A DNA stretch of 20,347 nt from CAYPYS01 sp964445715 (GCA_964445715.1 CAYULJ010000014.1:1-20347), one strand, 5' to 3'; counted from the stretch's first letter, positions 1 to 7,424 are shown. The notes: generated from the sequence alone by a model not told the origin. Made by a program: numbers and translations.

Positions 1-34
1 TCCTTTCCTTCAATTTCTTTTACTGCTATCTATA

Positions 35-535
35 TTAATTTATAGATACAATCTTAACTTGAAAATTAAGCGTCTTACCTGCAAGTGGATGGTTAAAATC
101 CATTGTGGCAGTGTCTTCTTTGACCTCCGCAACCCTCACAGTAAAAACATTTCCATCAGGGTTTTGGGCCTGTAAGATCATCCCGGGTTTTAGGTCTACA
201 TCCGCCGGTAGAGTTGCGCGAGGCACCTCTTTAAGGGCATTGGGGTCTGTTATACCGTAGCCTTCTTCTGGAGACACTACAACATTCTTTTCGTCTCCAA
301 CATGTAATCCTTCTAGGTTCCGCTCAAGACCTGGAACAATCTGCCCTTCTCCATGAGTATATGTAAATGGATCGCGTCCATCCGAGCTATCCACTACTTC
401 TCCGTCTACTGTAAGAGTATAATCAAAGCTCACCTGGTTGCCTTTTCCAATAGCCACATCTTCTCCTTTCACATTTCCAGCATGCATCCCTGCGCAAAAA
501 ACAAAAATACATAACAAAAGCCTTAACATCTGCAC
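35..535 (-). CDS. Secreted SlyD-like FKBP peptidyl-prolyl isomerase
   Basis: Peptidyl-prolyl cis-trans isomerase of the FKBP/SlyD type, expected to assist folding of exported proteins in the periplasm. The mature part starts near GNQVSFDYTLTVDGEVVDSS and continues with the FKBP signature (GEGQIVPGLERNLEGLHVGD, then SPEEGYG), an inserted flap-like segment (PNALKEVPRATLP) and a return to the FKBP strand order (FNHPLAGKTLNFQVKI). The N-terminus is a signal peptide (LRLLLCIFVFCAG). The frame is open to an ATG at 583, but that codon lies in the loop of a terminator-like hairpin. A strong AGGAGG (complement of 544-549) sits 5 and 8 nt before two GTG codons and 14 nt before ATG 529, so I chose the second GTG (533-535). 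The family call is firm; the exact start (529, 535 or 538) is not. Confidence 0.88.
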   Translation of the reverse strand: MQMLRLLLCIFVFCAGMHAGNVKGEDVAIGKGNQVSFDYTLTVDGEVVDSSDGRDPFTYTHGEGQIVPGLERNLEGLHVGDEKNVVVSPEEGYGITDPNALKEVPRATLPADVDLKPGMILQAQNPDGNVFTVRVAEVKEDTATMDFNHPLAGKTLNFQVKIVSIN

Positions 536-558
536 CACGCGATCCTCCTTGTATTTAT

Positions 559-600
559 AAAAAAAAGGCGTAAGTTCAAACATCTTGAAACTTACGCCTT
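559..600 (-). terminator. Terminator-like hairpin in the FKBP leader
   Basis: On the minus strand a 12-bp perfect stem (arms 589-600 and 565-576), extendable past a small bulge, is followed at once by eight U (complement of 559-566). This is an intrinsic terminator by form. It lies downstream of the antiporter gene but also between a good promoter (651-679) and the FKBP start, so it can end the upstream transcript and act as an attenuator for FKBP. Confidence 0.75.
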
Positions 601-615
601 AAGATATTTAACCAT
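592..615 (-). CDS. Possible 7-codon leader peptide (MVKYLKA)
   Basis: Between the FKBP promoter and the terminator hairpin, the minus strand reads ATG-GTT-AAA-TAT-CTT-AAG-GCG-TAA. A GAAGGAAG purine run lies about 11 nt upstream. The last codons and the stop fall in the ascending arm of the hairpin, so a ribosome here would block it. This could equally be chance; there is no obvious regulatory codon run. Confidence 0.25.
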   Translation of the reverse strand: MVKYLKA

Positions 616-650
616 CAAATTGCACACTTCCTTCGTCCTATTTCTACTAT

Positions 651-679
651 AGTCTACCCTATTGATGCGATTTTGTCAA
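651..679 (-). promoter_or_regulatory. Sigma70-like promoter for the FKBP gene
   Basis: Minus strand TTGACA (complement of 674-679), a 17-nt spacer, then TAGACT (complement of 651-656). It lies between the antiporter stop (711) and the FKBP gene and predicts a leader of roughly 110 nt that includes the terminator hairpin. Confidence 0.6.
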
Positions 680-710
680 TAAAAATCCCGTACTGGTTTC
701 CTGTGATTTT

Positions 711-2393
711 CTATGCTTCGAGCTCGTCAGCCTGCCTCTGGAGTTCGATGATCTTTGTAGAAATAAACTTATTGAGCTTTTTACTCTCTATGAAACCTTG
801 GATCTTATTGTCCTTGCCCACCACAGGAAGGTATTCTATGCCATGGCGATTCAATGTCTTCCTTACATCACTTATTGAAGCCTCGCCGTTTATCTTCGCA
901 CTCACAGGCTCCATCAAGTCATTGGCAAGGATCAGGCCACTTATGTCTGTCTCCAGGAATGTTTGCCTGATTCCCTCGACCGTTATAATACCCAAGAGCT
1001 TATTCTGCTTATCTATAACGGGATAATATAGATTGTCATTCTCGCTAAATATCTTAAGTATATCGTTCAATCTCATATTCTCGTATATCAAAGGTGGTTT
1101 CAAGTCCATGGCCTCTTTTGCCTTTGTATTTTCGATGATCTCTTCTTCTGTTATATTGAGGCCGGCCTCCTTTGCCTTTATTATCGAAAACTTAGTGAAA
1201 GGCGGACCTATAAGCTGAGTGACGAAAGTTGTAGTAGTGATTATAATCACCAGAGTATTCCCTATATTGGCCGGGAAATGATGCGCTGCCAAAATAGACA
1301 ATCCTATCGCTACACCTGCCTGACTGAAGAGAGAAAAAGGCAAATATTTTACCACTGTTTTCGGAGCTTTGGATAAACGGGCACCGACATAACCTCCAAT
1401 CGCCTTTCCGAACATACCAAAGAAAAGATACACAAAAACGAGTATCAGGATAAATGGAGTCATGTGACTGAATTGCAACTTCGCTCCGACAAGGACAAAA
1501 AACAAGACATAGATCGGTGGCGTAAATCCTTCGACCGCGCTGAATGCATCCTTGCTTTTATGTGGGGTGAAGTTGACAACCACTACCCCTAATGTCATCA
1601 ATGTCAAAAGCATGCTCACGTTTGCAGCCAGAGATAATCCTGTGACCAAAAGCACCATACCTATGGAAAACGCGAGAATCCTTTCCTTTTCCGTGTACTT
1701 CTTTAAGATCTTGCTCAGTAGAAGGCCTGATAAAATACCTATTGCAATAGCCCCGCCTATCTCGTAGAAAGGATGAATGAGCGCGCTTAAGCTTCTGTTA
1801 CCTGTGAGACCAATGAGCGCGCCTGCGACAGTGGAAGAAATTGTAAACAAAAGCAGCGCGAGCCCATCGTCTAACGCAACAATACCCAGTATATTGGTAG
1901 TCAAGGGACCTTTTGTTTTGTATTCTTTCAGCACAGAAGTCGTGGCGGCAGGATCTGTCGCAGAGCCGATAGCACCCATTAGCAGCGCGAGCGCCCAGAT
2001 AAACGGACTCGGCCCAAAGAGCACGCTGCCCAATATACCCACGGACAGAGTTACCAATAAAAACGGCGTTATGCCCTCGCAGAGAAGAATATACACGAGC
2101 TGCTTTCCGTATTTCAAAAACACTTCTTTTTTTAGCTCGCCTCCTACCATAAAACCTATCAATCCCAGTGCGAAATAATTAAAAGGCCTCAAGGCCTCGA
2201 TAGTATTTTTATCGACGATATTCAGCCCGGCCCGTCCGATCACTATGCCTATCATTATATATCCGACTACTTGCGGGATACGCAGCTTTTGAAATAGACG
2301 GCCTCCGACGGTGCCTCCGAAAAGAGCCAGGCCCAGAAGAAACAAGACATTCAAATGTGGAATATGCACTTGCATGAACATAAAGATATCCAT
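711..2393 (-). CDS. CPA2-type Na+(K+)/H+ antiporter with C-terminal CBS pair
   Basis: Inner-membrane cation/proton antiporter of the CPA2 (KefB/GerN-like) family. About 560 residues: residues 1-410 are a chain of hydrophobic segments, with SATDPAAT at about 144-151 and the LDDG motif (D175-D176) in the exchanger core. A pair of CBS domains follows (about 433-550; motifs YYPVIDKQNKLLGIITVEG and IEYLPVVGKDNKIQGFI), which in known families bind adenine nucleotides and gate transport. The chosen ATG (2391-2393) has AAGGG four nt upstream; an in-frame TTG at 2420 lies inside a palindromic repeat and is unlikely. The ion is not decidable from sequence. It follows the flavoprotein gene across one palindrome and ends before the FKBP promoter. 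Confidence 0.9.
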   Translation of the reverse strand: MDIFMFMQVHIPHLNVLFLLGLALFGGTVGGRLFQKLRIPQVVGYIMIGIVIGRAGLNIVDKNTIEALRPFNYFALGLIGFMVGGELKKEVFLKYGKQLVYILLCEGITPFLLVTLSVGILGSVLFGPSPFIWALALLMGAIGSATDPAATTSVLKEYKTKGPLTTNILGIVALDDGLALLLFTISSTVAGALIGLTGNRSLSALIHPFYEIGGAIAIGILSGLLLSKILKKYTEKERILAFSIGMVLLVTGLSLAANVSMLLTLMTLGVVVVNFTPHKSKDAFSAVEGFTPPIYVLFFVLVGAKLQFSHMTPFILILVFVYLFFGMFGKAIGGYVGARLSKAPKTVVKYLPFSLFSQAGVAIGLSILAAHHFPANIGNTLVIIITTTTFVTQLIGPPFTKFSIIKAKEAGLNITEEEIIENTKAKEAMDLKPPLIYENMRLNDILKIFSENDNLYYPVIDKQNKLLGIITVEGIRQTFLETDISGLILANDLMEPVSAKINGEASISDVRKTLNRHGIEYLPVVGKDNKIQGFIESKKLNKFISTKIIELQRQADELEA

Positions 2394-2399
2394 AATTCC

Positions 2400-2440
2400 C
2401 TTAAGTTCACACTTCAACAATGTTAAAATGTAAACTTAGA
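2400..2440. repeat. Junction palindrome, copy 1 (degenerate)
   Basis: Copy of the 41-nt family between the flavoprotein and antiporter genes. Three internal positions (9, 13, 16 of the left arm) no longer match as DNA, but all three would be G.U pairs in the minus-strand RNA, the strand that is transcribed here. The right end reads cttaga instead of cttaag. Confidence 0.85.
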
Positions 2441-2445
2441 AGGGG

Positions 2446-3438
2446 CTAATCTTTATAGAGACGGAGTTTCTTGGCGTATACGCGTGAGACAAAATATCCG
2501 ATCGAGTGCACCCAGAGATTTCCAATGACTGTCCTTACAAGAAGCTGAAACTGGCGAAGCCACGGATGCATTACCGAGTCTGGCTTTCTAAGTGATACCG
2601 GATATTTCGAAGAAGGCACCTTGCCTTTTTTCTCTACAAACGTCTTAACATTATTTATCCAATTATCAAATCTGTCCAGGACTTCTTTGTTTTCTTTTAT
2701 ATGCCTGATCTGATTATCGCTATATTTGCCACCGCTGCCAAACGCCACTTCTTTAATTAGATGTTCCGGGACTTCGATGCCACTGTACCTGCATTGCCAT
2801 ATAATTGGTCCATAAAAATGCGTGAGACGCCCCATCTTTGCCTCTTCTTCTGGATTGAAATATTCCTTATGTTTCAAGATAAGCGGGCGGCCTTCTTCGT
2901 CAAATTCATCTCCGCCTTCGTCGCCATAGACAAAAAAACCTGCGGTGCGGCCTTCTAAATGATTAATGGAAAGATCTTTCCATTCCAGACTGTGCTCTAA
3001 TTTTGCGGCAAGCGCACCGTCTTTATGATTAATAAGATCTGCTCTTGGGTTGCCGCCATTAGCGCACACAAGGCGGTCAAACATTATCTTCAAAGAGCTT
3101 GTAGGGCCATACCAATTAATAGGCGCGCAAACTAAAATTGCATCTGCCGCGTAAATCCTGCCATATATATCCTCGTCCCACATAAGATCCGGCTCAAAGA
3201 AGCTGTGGCGCTCATAACAATTGCACGGCCACACACAAAGTGCCATTGACGTACTCACACACGCGTTACAGGACTGGATCTTCGGCAGCACGAAATCATT
3301 GCCGATATTAAAAACATCCACAATCCAATCCTTTGGCAGTTTCTCCTTTGTTCTGTTAGCAAAAAAACTTGCCTTGCTGTCAGCTGCCGGACAATTTGTA
3401 ACGCGCCGCGAACTACCAGCAACCACAAATACGCGCAT
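2446..3438 (-). CDS. Flavodoxin-fold NAD(P)H-dependent reductase with cysteine cluster
   Basis: Predicted FMN-binding oxidoreductase of the NADPH-dependent FMN reductase/flavodoxin family, about 330 residues, longer than the usual 180-230. Residues 1-25 give the first strand and phosphate loop (MRVFVVAGSSR, then TNCPAADSKA). A cysteine cluster follows (C57, C60, C68, C72, C74; CNAC...CVWPCNC), at the place where iron-sulfur flavoproteins carry their cluster ligands, though the spacing differs from the classical compact motif. ILVCAPINWYGPTSSLKIMFDR is the typical flavodoxin strand-loop. The C-terminal 100 residues are family-specific. The start is set by GAGGAGG five nt before ATG 3438. It lies directly downstream of arsS, across one palindrome. 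ArsH, an organoarsenical oxidase, has the same fold, so an arsenic redox role is possible but only inferred; it is not a typical ArsH. Confidence 0.8.
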   Translation of the reverse strand: MRVFVVAGSSRRVTNCPAADSKASFFANRTKEKLPKDWIVDVFNIGNDFVLPKIQSCNACVSTSMALCVWPCNCYERHSFFEPDLMWDEDIYGRIYAADAILVCAPINWYGPTSSLKIMFDRLVCANGGNPRADLINHKDGALAAKLEHSLEWKDLSINHLEGRTAGFFVYGDEGGDEFDEEGRPLILKHKEYFNPEEEAKMGRLTHFYGPIIWQCRYSGIEVPEHLIKEVAFGSGGKYSDNQIRHIKENKEVLDRFDNWINNVKTFVEKKGKVPSSKYPVSLRKPDSVMHPWLRQFQLLVRTVIGNLWVHSIGYFVSRVYAKKLRLYKD

Positions 3439-3473
3439 ACGGCCCTCCTCTCTCATGCCCACCTCTTGAAAAG

Positions 3474-3514
3474 CTTAAGTTAACACTTTAACATTGTTAA
3501 AGTGTTAACTTAAG
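3474..3514. repeat. Junction palindrome, copy 2 (perfect, holds arsS stop)
   Basis: Perfect 41-nt palindrome: left arm cttaagttaacactttaaca, one central t, then its exact reverse complement. Position 9 is A here (T in most copies) and the partner position is T, a compensated change. It supplies the last two residues and the TAA stop (3505-3507) of arsS. Confidence 0.97.
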
Positions 3515-4473
3515 GCGCCGGTGCAACTCGAACCTGTACCAGCTGTGCAACAGTAACAGTGATTCTCAAATATAATCTCTTTGTTCTCTAGGTCCTTTGT
3601 GTCAAGATCTGCTATTTCCATTATCTTGCCCTCTTGATCCCTCAACGAAAGTCCAAGCGCCTGGTTAAAATCACAATCGTAGACTATACCATCCCAGCCA
3701 AGGCTCAATAAATTCCTGCACATTATATTCCCGGCGACATCTCTATTGAAATTCTCCATCAAAAGGCCCATGTATTTGTCGAAATCTCCGTTTGCTTCAA
3801 GATATTGCCTAAATCTATTTATAGGCGCATTTGTGATGGTGATCAGGCGATTGAAAACAATCTCGTATTGTCCATTCAAAATCTTTTTATAATCCCTCTC
3901 AAGTCCCTTCTGATTTCCGGGTAGAAACGCACCGCCCGGATTATAGACAAGATCCAGCTCTAGACTCTTGTCTTTTCCGTACCCTATTTTATTGAGCAAC
4001 CTCAATGCACTGACCGCTTTATCAAAAACTCCTTCCCCTCTTTGCTTGTCCACATTCTCTTTTGTATAGCACGGCATAGAACAGATCAGCTTGATCTGGT
4101 TCTTTTTATAAAACTCCGGCAAATCTTCCATGTCCTTTTCGAAAAATATAGTAAGATTCGTTCTCACCATGATCTTTCTGACATACGGTTTTGCCTTTTC
4201 TATCAGATATCTAAAATCAGGATTAAGCTCAGGACAGCCTCCCGTTATATCTAAAACAAATCCTTTCTTTTTTGAAAGAAATTTTACCACATCGTCCATT
4301 ACTCTCCTGGACATGATCTTTGTGCCCTTAGGGCCTGCGCCCACATGGCAATGCACGCAACGCTGATTACACACATTGCCTAGGTTAACCTGCAGAGTTT
4401 CGAGTTGTGTTCTCCGCAAAAACCTATCACATACCGTAAGCATATCTGCCTTAAAATTCTTTTTCACAACCAC
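3505..4473 (-). CDS. arsS: Arsenosugar biosynthesis radical SAM protein ArsS
   Basis: Radical SAM enzyme of the ArsS family. In studied organisms ArsS acts after ArsM, transferring a 5'-deoxyadenosyl group to a methylated arsenical to give an arsenosugar precursor. 322 residues. The [4Fe-4S] ligands are C35, C39 and C42 (NLGNVCNQRCVHCHVGAGP), followed by the family motifs LDITGGCPELNP and MVRTNLT. The C-terminal signature is HCYCCTAGTGSSCTGA; some relatives are selenoproteins in this region, whereas here the codons are ordinary TGT/TGC and no in-frame TGA occurs. GTG start (4471-4473) with AAGGA six nt upstream, the AAG of which comes from the adjacent palindrome. The gene ends inside another palindrome. 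Neighbouring arsM, TIGR04282-like and TIGR04283-like glycosyltransferases make the assignment strong. Confidence 0.93.
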   Translation of the reverse strand: MVVKKNFKADMLTVCDRFLRRTQLETLQVNLGNVCNQRCVHCHVGAGPKGTKIMSRRVMDDVVKFLSKKKGFVLDITGGCPELNPDFRYLIEKAKPYVRKIMVRTNLTIFFEKDMEDLPEFYKKNQIKLICSMPCYTKENVDKQRGEGVFDKAVSALRLLNKIGYGKDKSLELDLVYNPGGAFLPGNQKGLERDYKKILNGQYEIVFNRLITITNAPINRFRQYLEANGDFDKYMGLLMENFNRDVAGNIMCRNLLSLGWDGIVYDCDFNQALGLSLRDQEGKIMEIADLDTKDLENKEIIFENHCYCCTAGTGSSCTGALS

Positions 4474-4481
4474 CTGCCATC

Positions 4482-4522
4482 CTTAAGTTTACACTTCAAC
4501 AATGTTAAAGTGTAAACTTAAG
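4482..4522. repeat. Junction palindrome, copy 3 (holds VTT-gene stop)
   Basis: 41-nt copy with centre a and a single internal mismatch (C at left-arm position 16 against A), which is a G.U pair in the minus-strand transcript. The stop of the VTT gene (4518-4520) lies in it, and its other end supplies the AAG of the arsS Shine-Dalgarno AAGGA. Confidence 0.95.
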
Positions 4523-5198
4523 CTTTTTCCCTCTTCGCATACTGGTAAATAACAGGCATCAGTATAATAATAAGCAAAGCAATGACTGCTATCAAAAACT
4601 TACCCGAAAAAATATCCCTTAAGCCTTGCACCTCGCCAAGCGTGCCACCAAAAAAAGCAGCTATTATGACTCCTGGTATCAACCCTATAAGAGTGGCGAA
4701 AAAATAATCCTTAAACCTGATTTTAGAAAGTCCTCCCGCATAATTAAGCGCCTCATAAGGCACAATAGGGACCAATCTGAAAAATAAAACCGTGGCGAAT
4801 CCGCGCCTTTCTAATAAATCGTCCAAATTCTTAAACTTTCCCTTTAATAATTTTTCCGCTATGCGTCTTCCAAAAAATCTCGATATAAGAAACGTGCATG
4901 ATGTGCCAAGCATAGCGCCTATCATAAGATAAAGCGCACCCCATATCTTTCCAAAGACAAGGCCTGCTGTAAGAGAAAGACCAGCTATCGGCGGAACAAC
5001 AGAAATAGTATTTAAAGCATAAGCGATTATATATACGATAACTGCAAACCGGCCAAAACCCTGTATATAGTCTCTTATGGCTGCCGGCGTCAAGGCCTTT
5101 AAGGTAATGCATTGACACTTTACAATCCACCAAATTGCCAAAATAACTGAAACGCCTATTAAAAGTCTGATTATATTTTTAAAAATTCCCTTGTCCAT
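4518..5198 (-). CDS. TVP38/TMEM64 (VTT domain) membrane protein
   Basis: Polytopic inner-membrane protein of the TVP38/TMEM64/DedA-related (VTT) group, 226 residues with about six hydrophobic segments. The first is residues 8-28. The VTT core includes VVPPIAGLSLTAGLVFGKIWG and the hallmark FFRLVPIVPYEALNYAGGL, followed by a C-terminal span (LIAVIALLIIILMPVIY). Such proteins are frequent companions of arsenosugar genes; their transported substrate is unknown. Its ATG overlaps the 3' end of the upstream glycosyltransferase gene by 28 nt, so the two are probably translated in a coupled way, and the stop codon is inside palindrome copy 3. Confidence 0.9.
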   Translation of the reverse strand: MDKGIFKNIIRLLIGVSVILAIWWIVKCQCITLKALTPAAIRDYIQGFGRFAVIVYIIAYALNTISVVPPIAGLSLTAGLVFGKIWGALYLMIGAMLGTSCTFLISRFFGRRIAEKLLKGKFKNLDDLLERRGFATVLFFRLVPIVPYEALNYAGGLSKIRFKDYFFATLIGLIPGVIIAAFFGGTLGEVQGLRDIFSGKFLIAVIALLIIILMPVIYQYAKREKA

Positions 5199-5824
5199 TT
5201 TGCTATCTCTACATTTTTATCTTTCTTTAAAATTCTCTTCAGGCGCACAAATGTCTTTACATCATCTATATCGTACCACCCTTTAAGTAATGCTACTTTC
5301 TTCTCTAGTTTCTTTGCATTCCTTATAGTAACCCGTAACACCTGACTCGAACTCCATTTTACACCTTTAAACAAACCTCTACAAACATTTTTAAGCCCTA
5401 TAGCATAATAACCACCGTCCTGGCTCGGACCTAAAATAATGTCACTTTTATTGAGCTTGCGAAAACCTGCTTCAATAAAACAAGGTGGTAAATCAGGTGA
5501 ATCACTGCCAATGATCATTGTTCCACAGGGCTCCTTGTCATTTACAAACTTAAAGGCATTATGCATCCTCTTGCCAAGATCTCGGCCTCTTTGTTTATAA
5601 AATTTAAAACCCCTTCCGATTTTTTTAAGAAAAGAGGGGTTTTTACTGGATTCGTATGCAATGATCCTTGTATCACATCTGATACGGCGAGCAACATCGA
5701 CTATATCCTTTAAAAACGCCTTGTATAAATCTACGCATTCAGATTCAGACAATCCAGGCAAGAGCCTGGTTTTTACCCTTCCTTTTTCTGGCTCTTTGGC
5801 AAAAATTACAAGACAGGTTCTCAT
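5171..5824 (-). CDS. TIGR04282-type arsenosugar glycosyltransferase (DUF2064)
   Basis: Nucleotidyl/glycosyltransferase of the DUF2064 group that is named for its place in arsenosugar clusters. About 217 residues from the chosen start. Motifs in order: LVIFAKEPEKGRVKTRL at the N-terminus (nucleotide binding), QRGRDLGKRMHNAF, MIIGSDSPDLP, ILGPSQDGGYYAIGL and the late WYDIDDVKTF. The start ATG (5822-5824) overlaps the TGA of the upstream glycosyltransferase in the sequence ATGA, a standard coupled junction; a longer frame to 5875 would overlap the neighbour by 55 nt and adds residues outside the family. The exact sugar reaction is not established from sequence. Confidence 0.92.
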   Translation of the reverse strand: MRTCLVIFAKEPEKGRVKTRLLPGLSESECVDLYKAFLKDIVDVARRIRCDTRIIAYESSKNPSFLKKIGRGFKFYKQRGRDLGKRMHNAFKFVNDKEPCGTMIIGSDSPDLPPCFIEAGFRKLNKSDIILGPSQDGGYYAIGLKNVCRGLFKGVKWSSSQVLRVTIRNAKKLEKKVALLKGWYDIDDVKTFVRLKRILKKDKNVEIAKWTREFLKI

Positions 5825-6495
5825 CTCAAATCGCCGTATAGCTTTTTTATAATCTTTAAAGGGACTCCAAGCCAAAACAAAATATTCAACAAAGAATATA
5901 AAAGCACAGTCTTAACTACGCCTTTTTGCTCCCATCTCCTCGGAGAAACAAAGATCTTATCCGACAGGACAACTGTTTTGCCTATTTTGCGTAGCTTTTT
6001 TGCAAACAATACGTCTTCCATCAGCAGGACCTCTGGAAATCCGCCTGTTTTAATAAATACTTCTTTCGTAACAAATATGCCCTGGTCACCGTAAAATACC
6101 TTTGTAACCTTCGCACGTATGTTCCCAAAGGCCTCGAGGAACCTATAAATAAATCCGTCTTTTTCTATGCGCTGAGTTAGACATCCACCTATAACTCTAT
6201 CTTTTGCAATAATATTTTTAATGGAGGAGACCGTATTTAGGACTATGCTTGCATCAGCATGCAGAAAAAGCAGGGTATTGCCGTGCGACGCGCGCGCGCC
6301 AAGATTCATTTGGCCAGCCCTGCTTCTTGAACCAGATATGACACGTCCGTATCGAGCTGCAATAGATCTGCTTTTGTCAGTACTTGCGCCGTCTACAAAA
6401 ATAAGTTCAGCATGCCTGGCTAATTCTAGAAAATTGGAAGGATTTTCGGACAGGACCTTTTCTTCGTTATATATAGGTATAATTATACTAAGCAC
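5821..6495 (-). CDS. TIGR04283-type arsenosugar glycosyltransferase (GT2)
   Basis: Family 2 glycosyltransferase of the type found in arsenosugar clusters, 224 residues. GT-A fold features: N-terminal LSIIIPIYNEE, the nucleotide-binding ELIFVDGASTDKS, the family-typical SRAGQMNLGARAS, the LHADAS metal-binding region, GDQGIFV, and VLLMEDVLFAKKLRK with the putative catalytic ED pair. A hydrophobic patch near the C-terminus (VLLYSLLNILFWLGVPL) suggests membrane association. GTG start (6493-6495); the only Shine-Dalgarno-like AAGGA is 11 nt away and overlaps the end of palindrome copy 4. It overlaps the downstream TIGR04282-type gene by four nt. Confidence 0.92.
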   Translation of the reverse strand: MLSIIIPIYNEEKVLSENPSNFLELARHAELIFVDGASTDKSRSIAARYGRVISGSRSRAGQMNLGARASHGNTLLFLHADASIVLNTVSSIKNIIAKDRVIGGCLTQRIEKDGFIYRFLEAFGNIRAKVTKVFYGDQGIFVTKEVFIKTGGFPEVLLMEDVLFAKKLRKIGKTVVLSDKIFVSPRRWEQKGVVKTVLLYSLLNILFWLGVPLKIIKKLYGDLR

Positions 6496-6508
6496 TCTTA
6501 TTTCTATC

Positions 6509-6549
6509 CTTAAGTTTACACTTTAACAATGTTAAAGTGTAAACTTAAG
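6509..6549. repeat. Junction palindrome, copy 4 (perfect)
   Basis: Perfect 41-nt palindrome with the common arm cttaagtttacactttaaca and centre a. It separates arsM (stop eight nt away at 6557) from the TIGR04283-type glycosyltransferase. It is the exact reverse complement of copy 6. Confidence 0.97.
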
Positions 6550-6556
6550 TGGATAT

Positions 6557-7354
6557 TTACTTTACTGCTGAGACTTTTATGCTCACTACTGTCTTGTCAA
6601 TGGCCTTTATTTCTTCGTCGCTCATATCCTTAGCAAGATCGCTGATTACCTTGTCCGAACCAATGTAATCAGAAACGCACACAGGGTCTTCTTTGATAAT
6701 ATTTATGTCCTTAAATCTTGCTCTTTTAATCTTATCTACATAATCTTCTTTCTTCAATGCCTTTGCAATGCACCCTGCTTGCATCTCTGGCGACTTTAAA
6801 ATCTTGTCTGGCAAATCAGCAAGAAGCACCATATCAGACACCATGAGTCGCCCGCCTTTTTTTAAAATCCTGTACGACTCATTAAAAACCTTCTGCTTGT
6901 CGTCTGCCAAATTTATAACACAATTGCTGATCACGCAGTCCGCAATGTTGCTCTCTAAAGGTATCGCTTCTATATCTCCAAGCTTGAATTCAACATTTTT
7001 TGCACCCACTTCTTTTGCATTCTTCCTGGCCTTCTCGAGCATCTCCTCTGTCATGTCTATGCCAATGACTCTACCTTTGTCGCCTACCTTTTTCGCAGCC
7101 AAAAACGCATCTATGCCTCCACCAGCTCCCAGATCTACCACTGCCTCGCCCTCTTTTAGCGAAAGTAATGCTACAGGATTGCCGCAACCAAGGCCCATAT
7201 TCGAGCCTTCTGGAATAGAACTTAACTCTTCTTTTGTATAACCGACCTTCTCTGAAACACTCGGACTATTATCGCTGCAACAAGTCGGCCCACAACAACT
7301 CTTCTTTTTCTTCTTGGCAATGTCACCGTATGTCTTTCTTATAAACTCCTTCAT
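6557..7354 (-). CDS. arsM: Arsenite S-adenosylmethionine methyltransferase ArsM
   Basis: Cytosolic enzyme that methylates As(III) with SAM, the entry step to methylated arsenicals and arsenosugars. 265 residues, normal length. The N-terminus has a cysteine-rich stretch (SCCGPTCC, residues 19-26). The SAM-binding motif is VVDLGAGGGID (72-82), followed by GIDMT (98-102). The three conserved arsenic-binding cysteines of the family are visible: C57 (GLGCGNP), C145 (SNCVINL) and C195 (QAGCIAKAL). ATG 7354 is preceded by AGGAGG with a four-nt gap. It is the first gene of the arsenosugar block. No arsR, arsC or arsenite exporter lies beside it in this window. Confidence 0.96.
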   Translation of the reverse strand: MKEFIRKTYGDIAKKKKKSCCGPTCCSDNSPSVSEKVGYTKEELSSIPEGSNMGLGCGNPVALLSLKEGEAVVDLGAGGGIDAFLAAKKVGDKGRVIGIDMTEEMLEKARKNAKEVGAKNVEFKLGDIEAIPLESNIADCVISNCVINLADDKQKVFNESYRILKKGGRLMVSDMVLLADLPDKILKSPEMQAGCIAKALKKEDYVDKIKRARFKDINIIKEDPVCVSDYIGSDKVISDLAKDMSDEEIKAIDKTVVSIKVSAVK

Positions 7355-7375
7355 CTCTCCTCCTATTTTTTCTAT

Positions 7376-7404
7376 ATTATAGCCTTAAGTTCACACTTCA
7401 ATAT
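7376..7404 (-). promoter_or_regulatory. Possible promoter ahead of arsM
   Basis: A perfect TATAAT (complement of 7376-7381) lies about 20 nt before the arsM Shine-Dalgarno. The upstream box is poor (ATATTG/TATTGA at 16-17 nt spacing) and falls within palindrome copy 5. If used, it would let the arsenosugar block be transcribed apart from phoH. Confidence 0.3.
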
Positions 7405-7424
7405 TGTTGAAGTGTGAACTTAGA
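7384..7424. repeat. Junction palindrome, copy 5 (holds phoH stop)
   Basis: Copy with C at arm positions 9 and 16, both matched by G on the other arm: a double compensated change relative to the common sequence. One mismatch next to the centre, and the right end is cttaga. The stop of the PIN-PhoH gene (7420-7422) lies within it. Confidence 0.93.

Noticed and set aside
673..1026. Plus-strand open frames opposite the antiporter and other minus-strand genes
   Set aside because: Mirror frames of strongly coding genes without ribosome sites or recognisable motifs.
2394..2420. N-terminal extension of the antiporter (MLKCELKGI) from a TTG
   Set aside because: It starts inside palindrome copy 1, has no ribosome-binding site and adds residues outside the family; ATG 2393 has AAGGG upstream.
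3505..3600. Selenocysteine in ArsS
   Set aside because: The C-terminal cysteines are encoded by TGT and TGC and the frame has no internal TGA.
5822..5875. Longer start for the TIGR04282-type gene at 5875
   Set aside because: It would overlap the upstream gene by 55 nt; the ATGA junction at 5821-5824 gives the family N-terminus.
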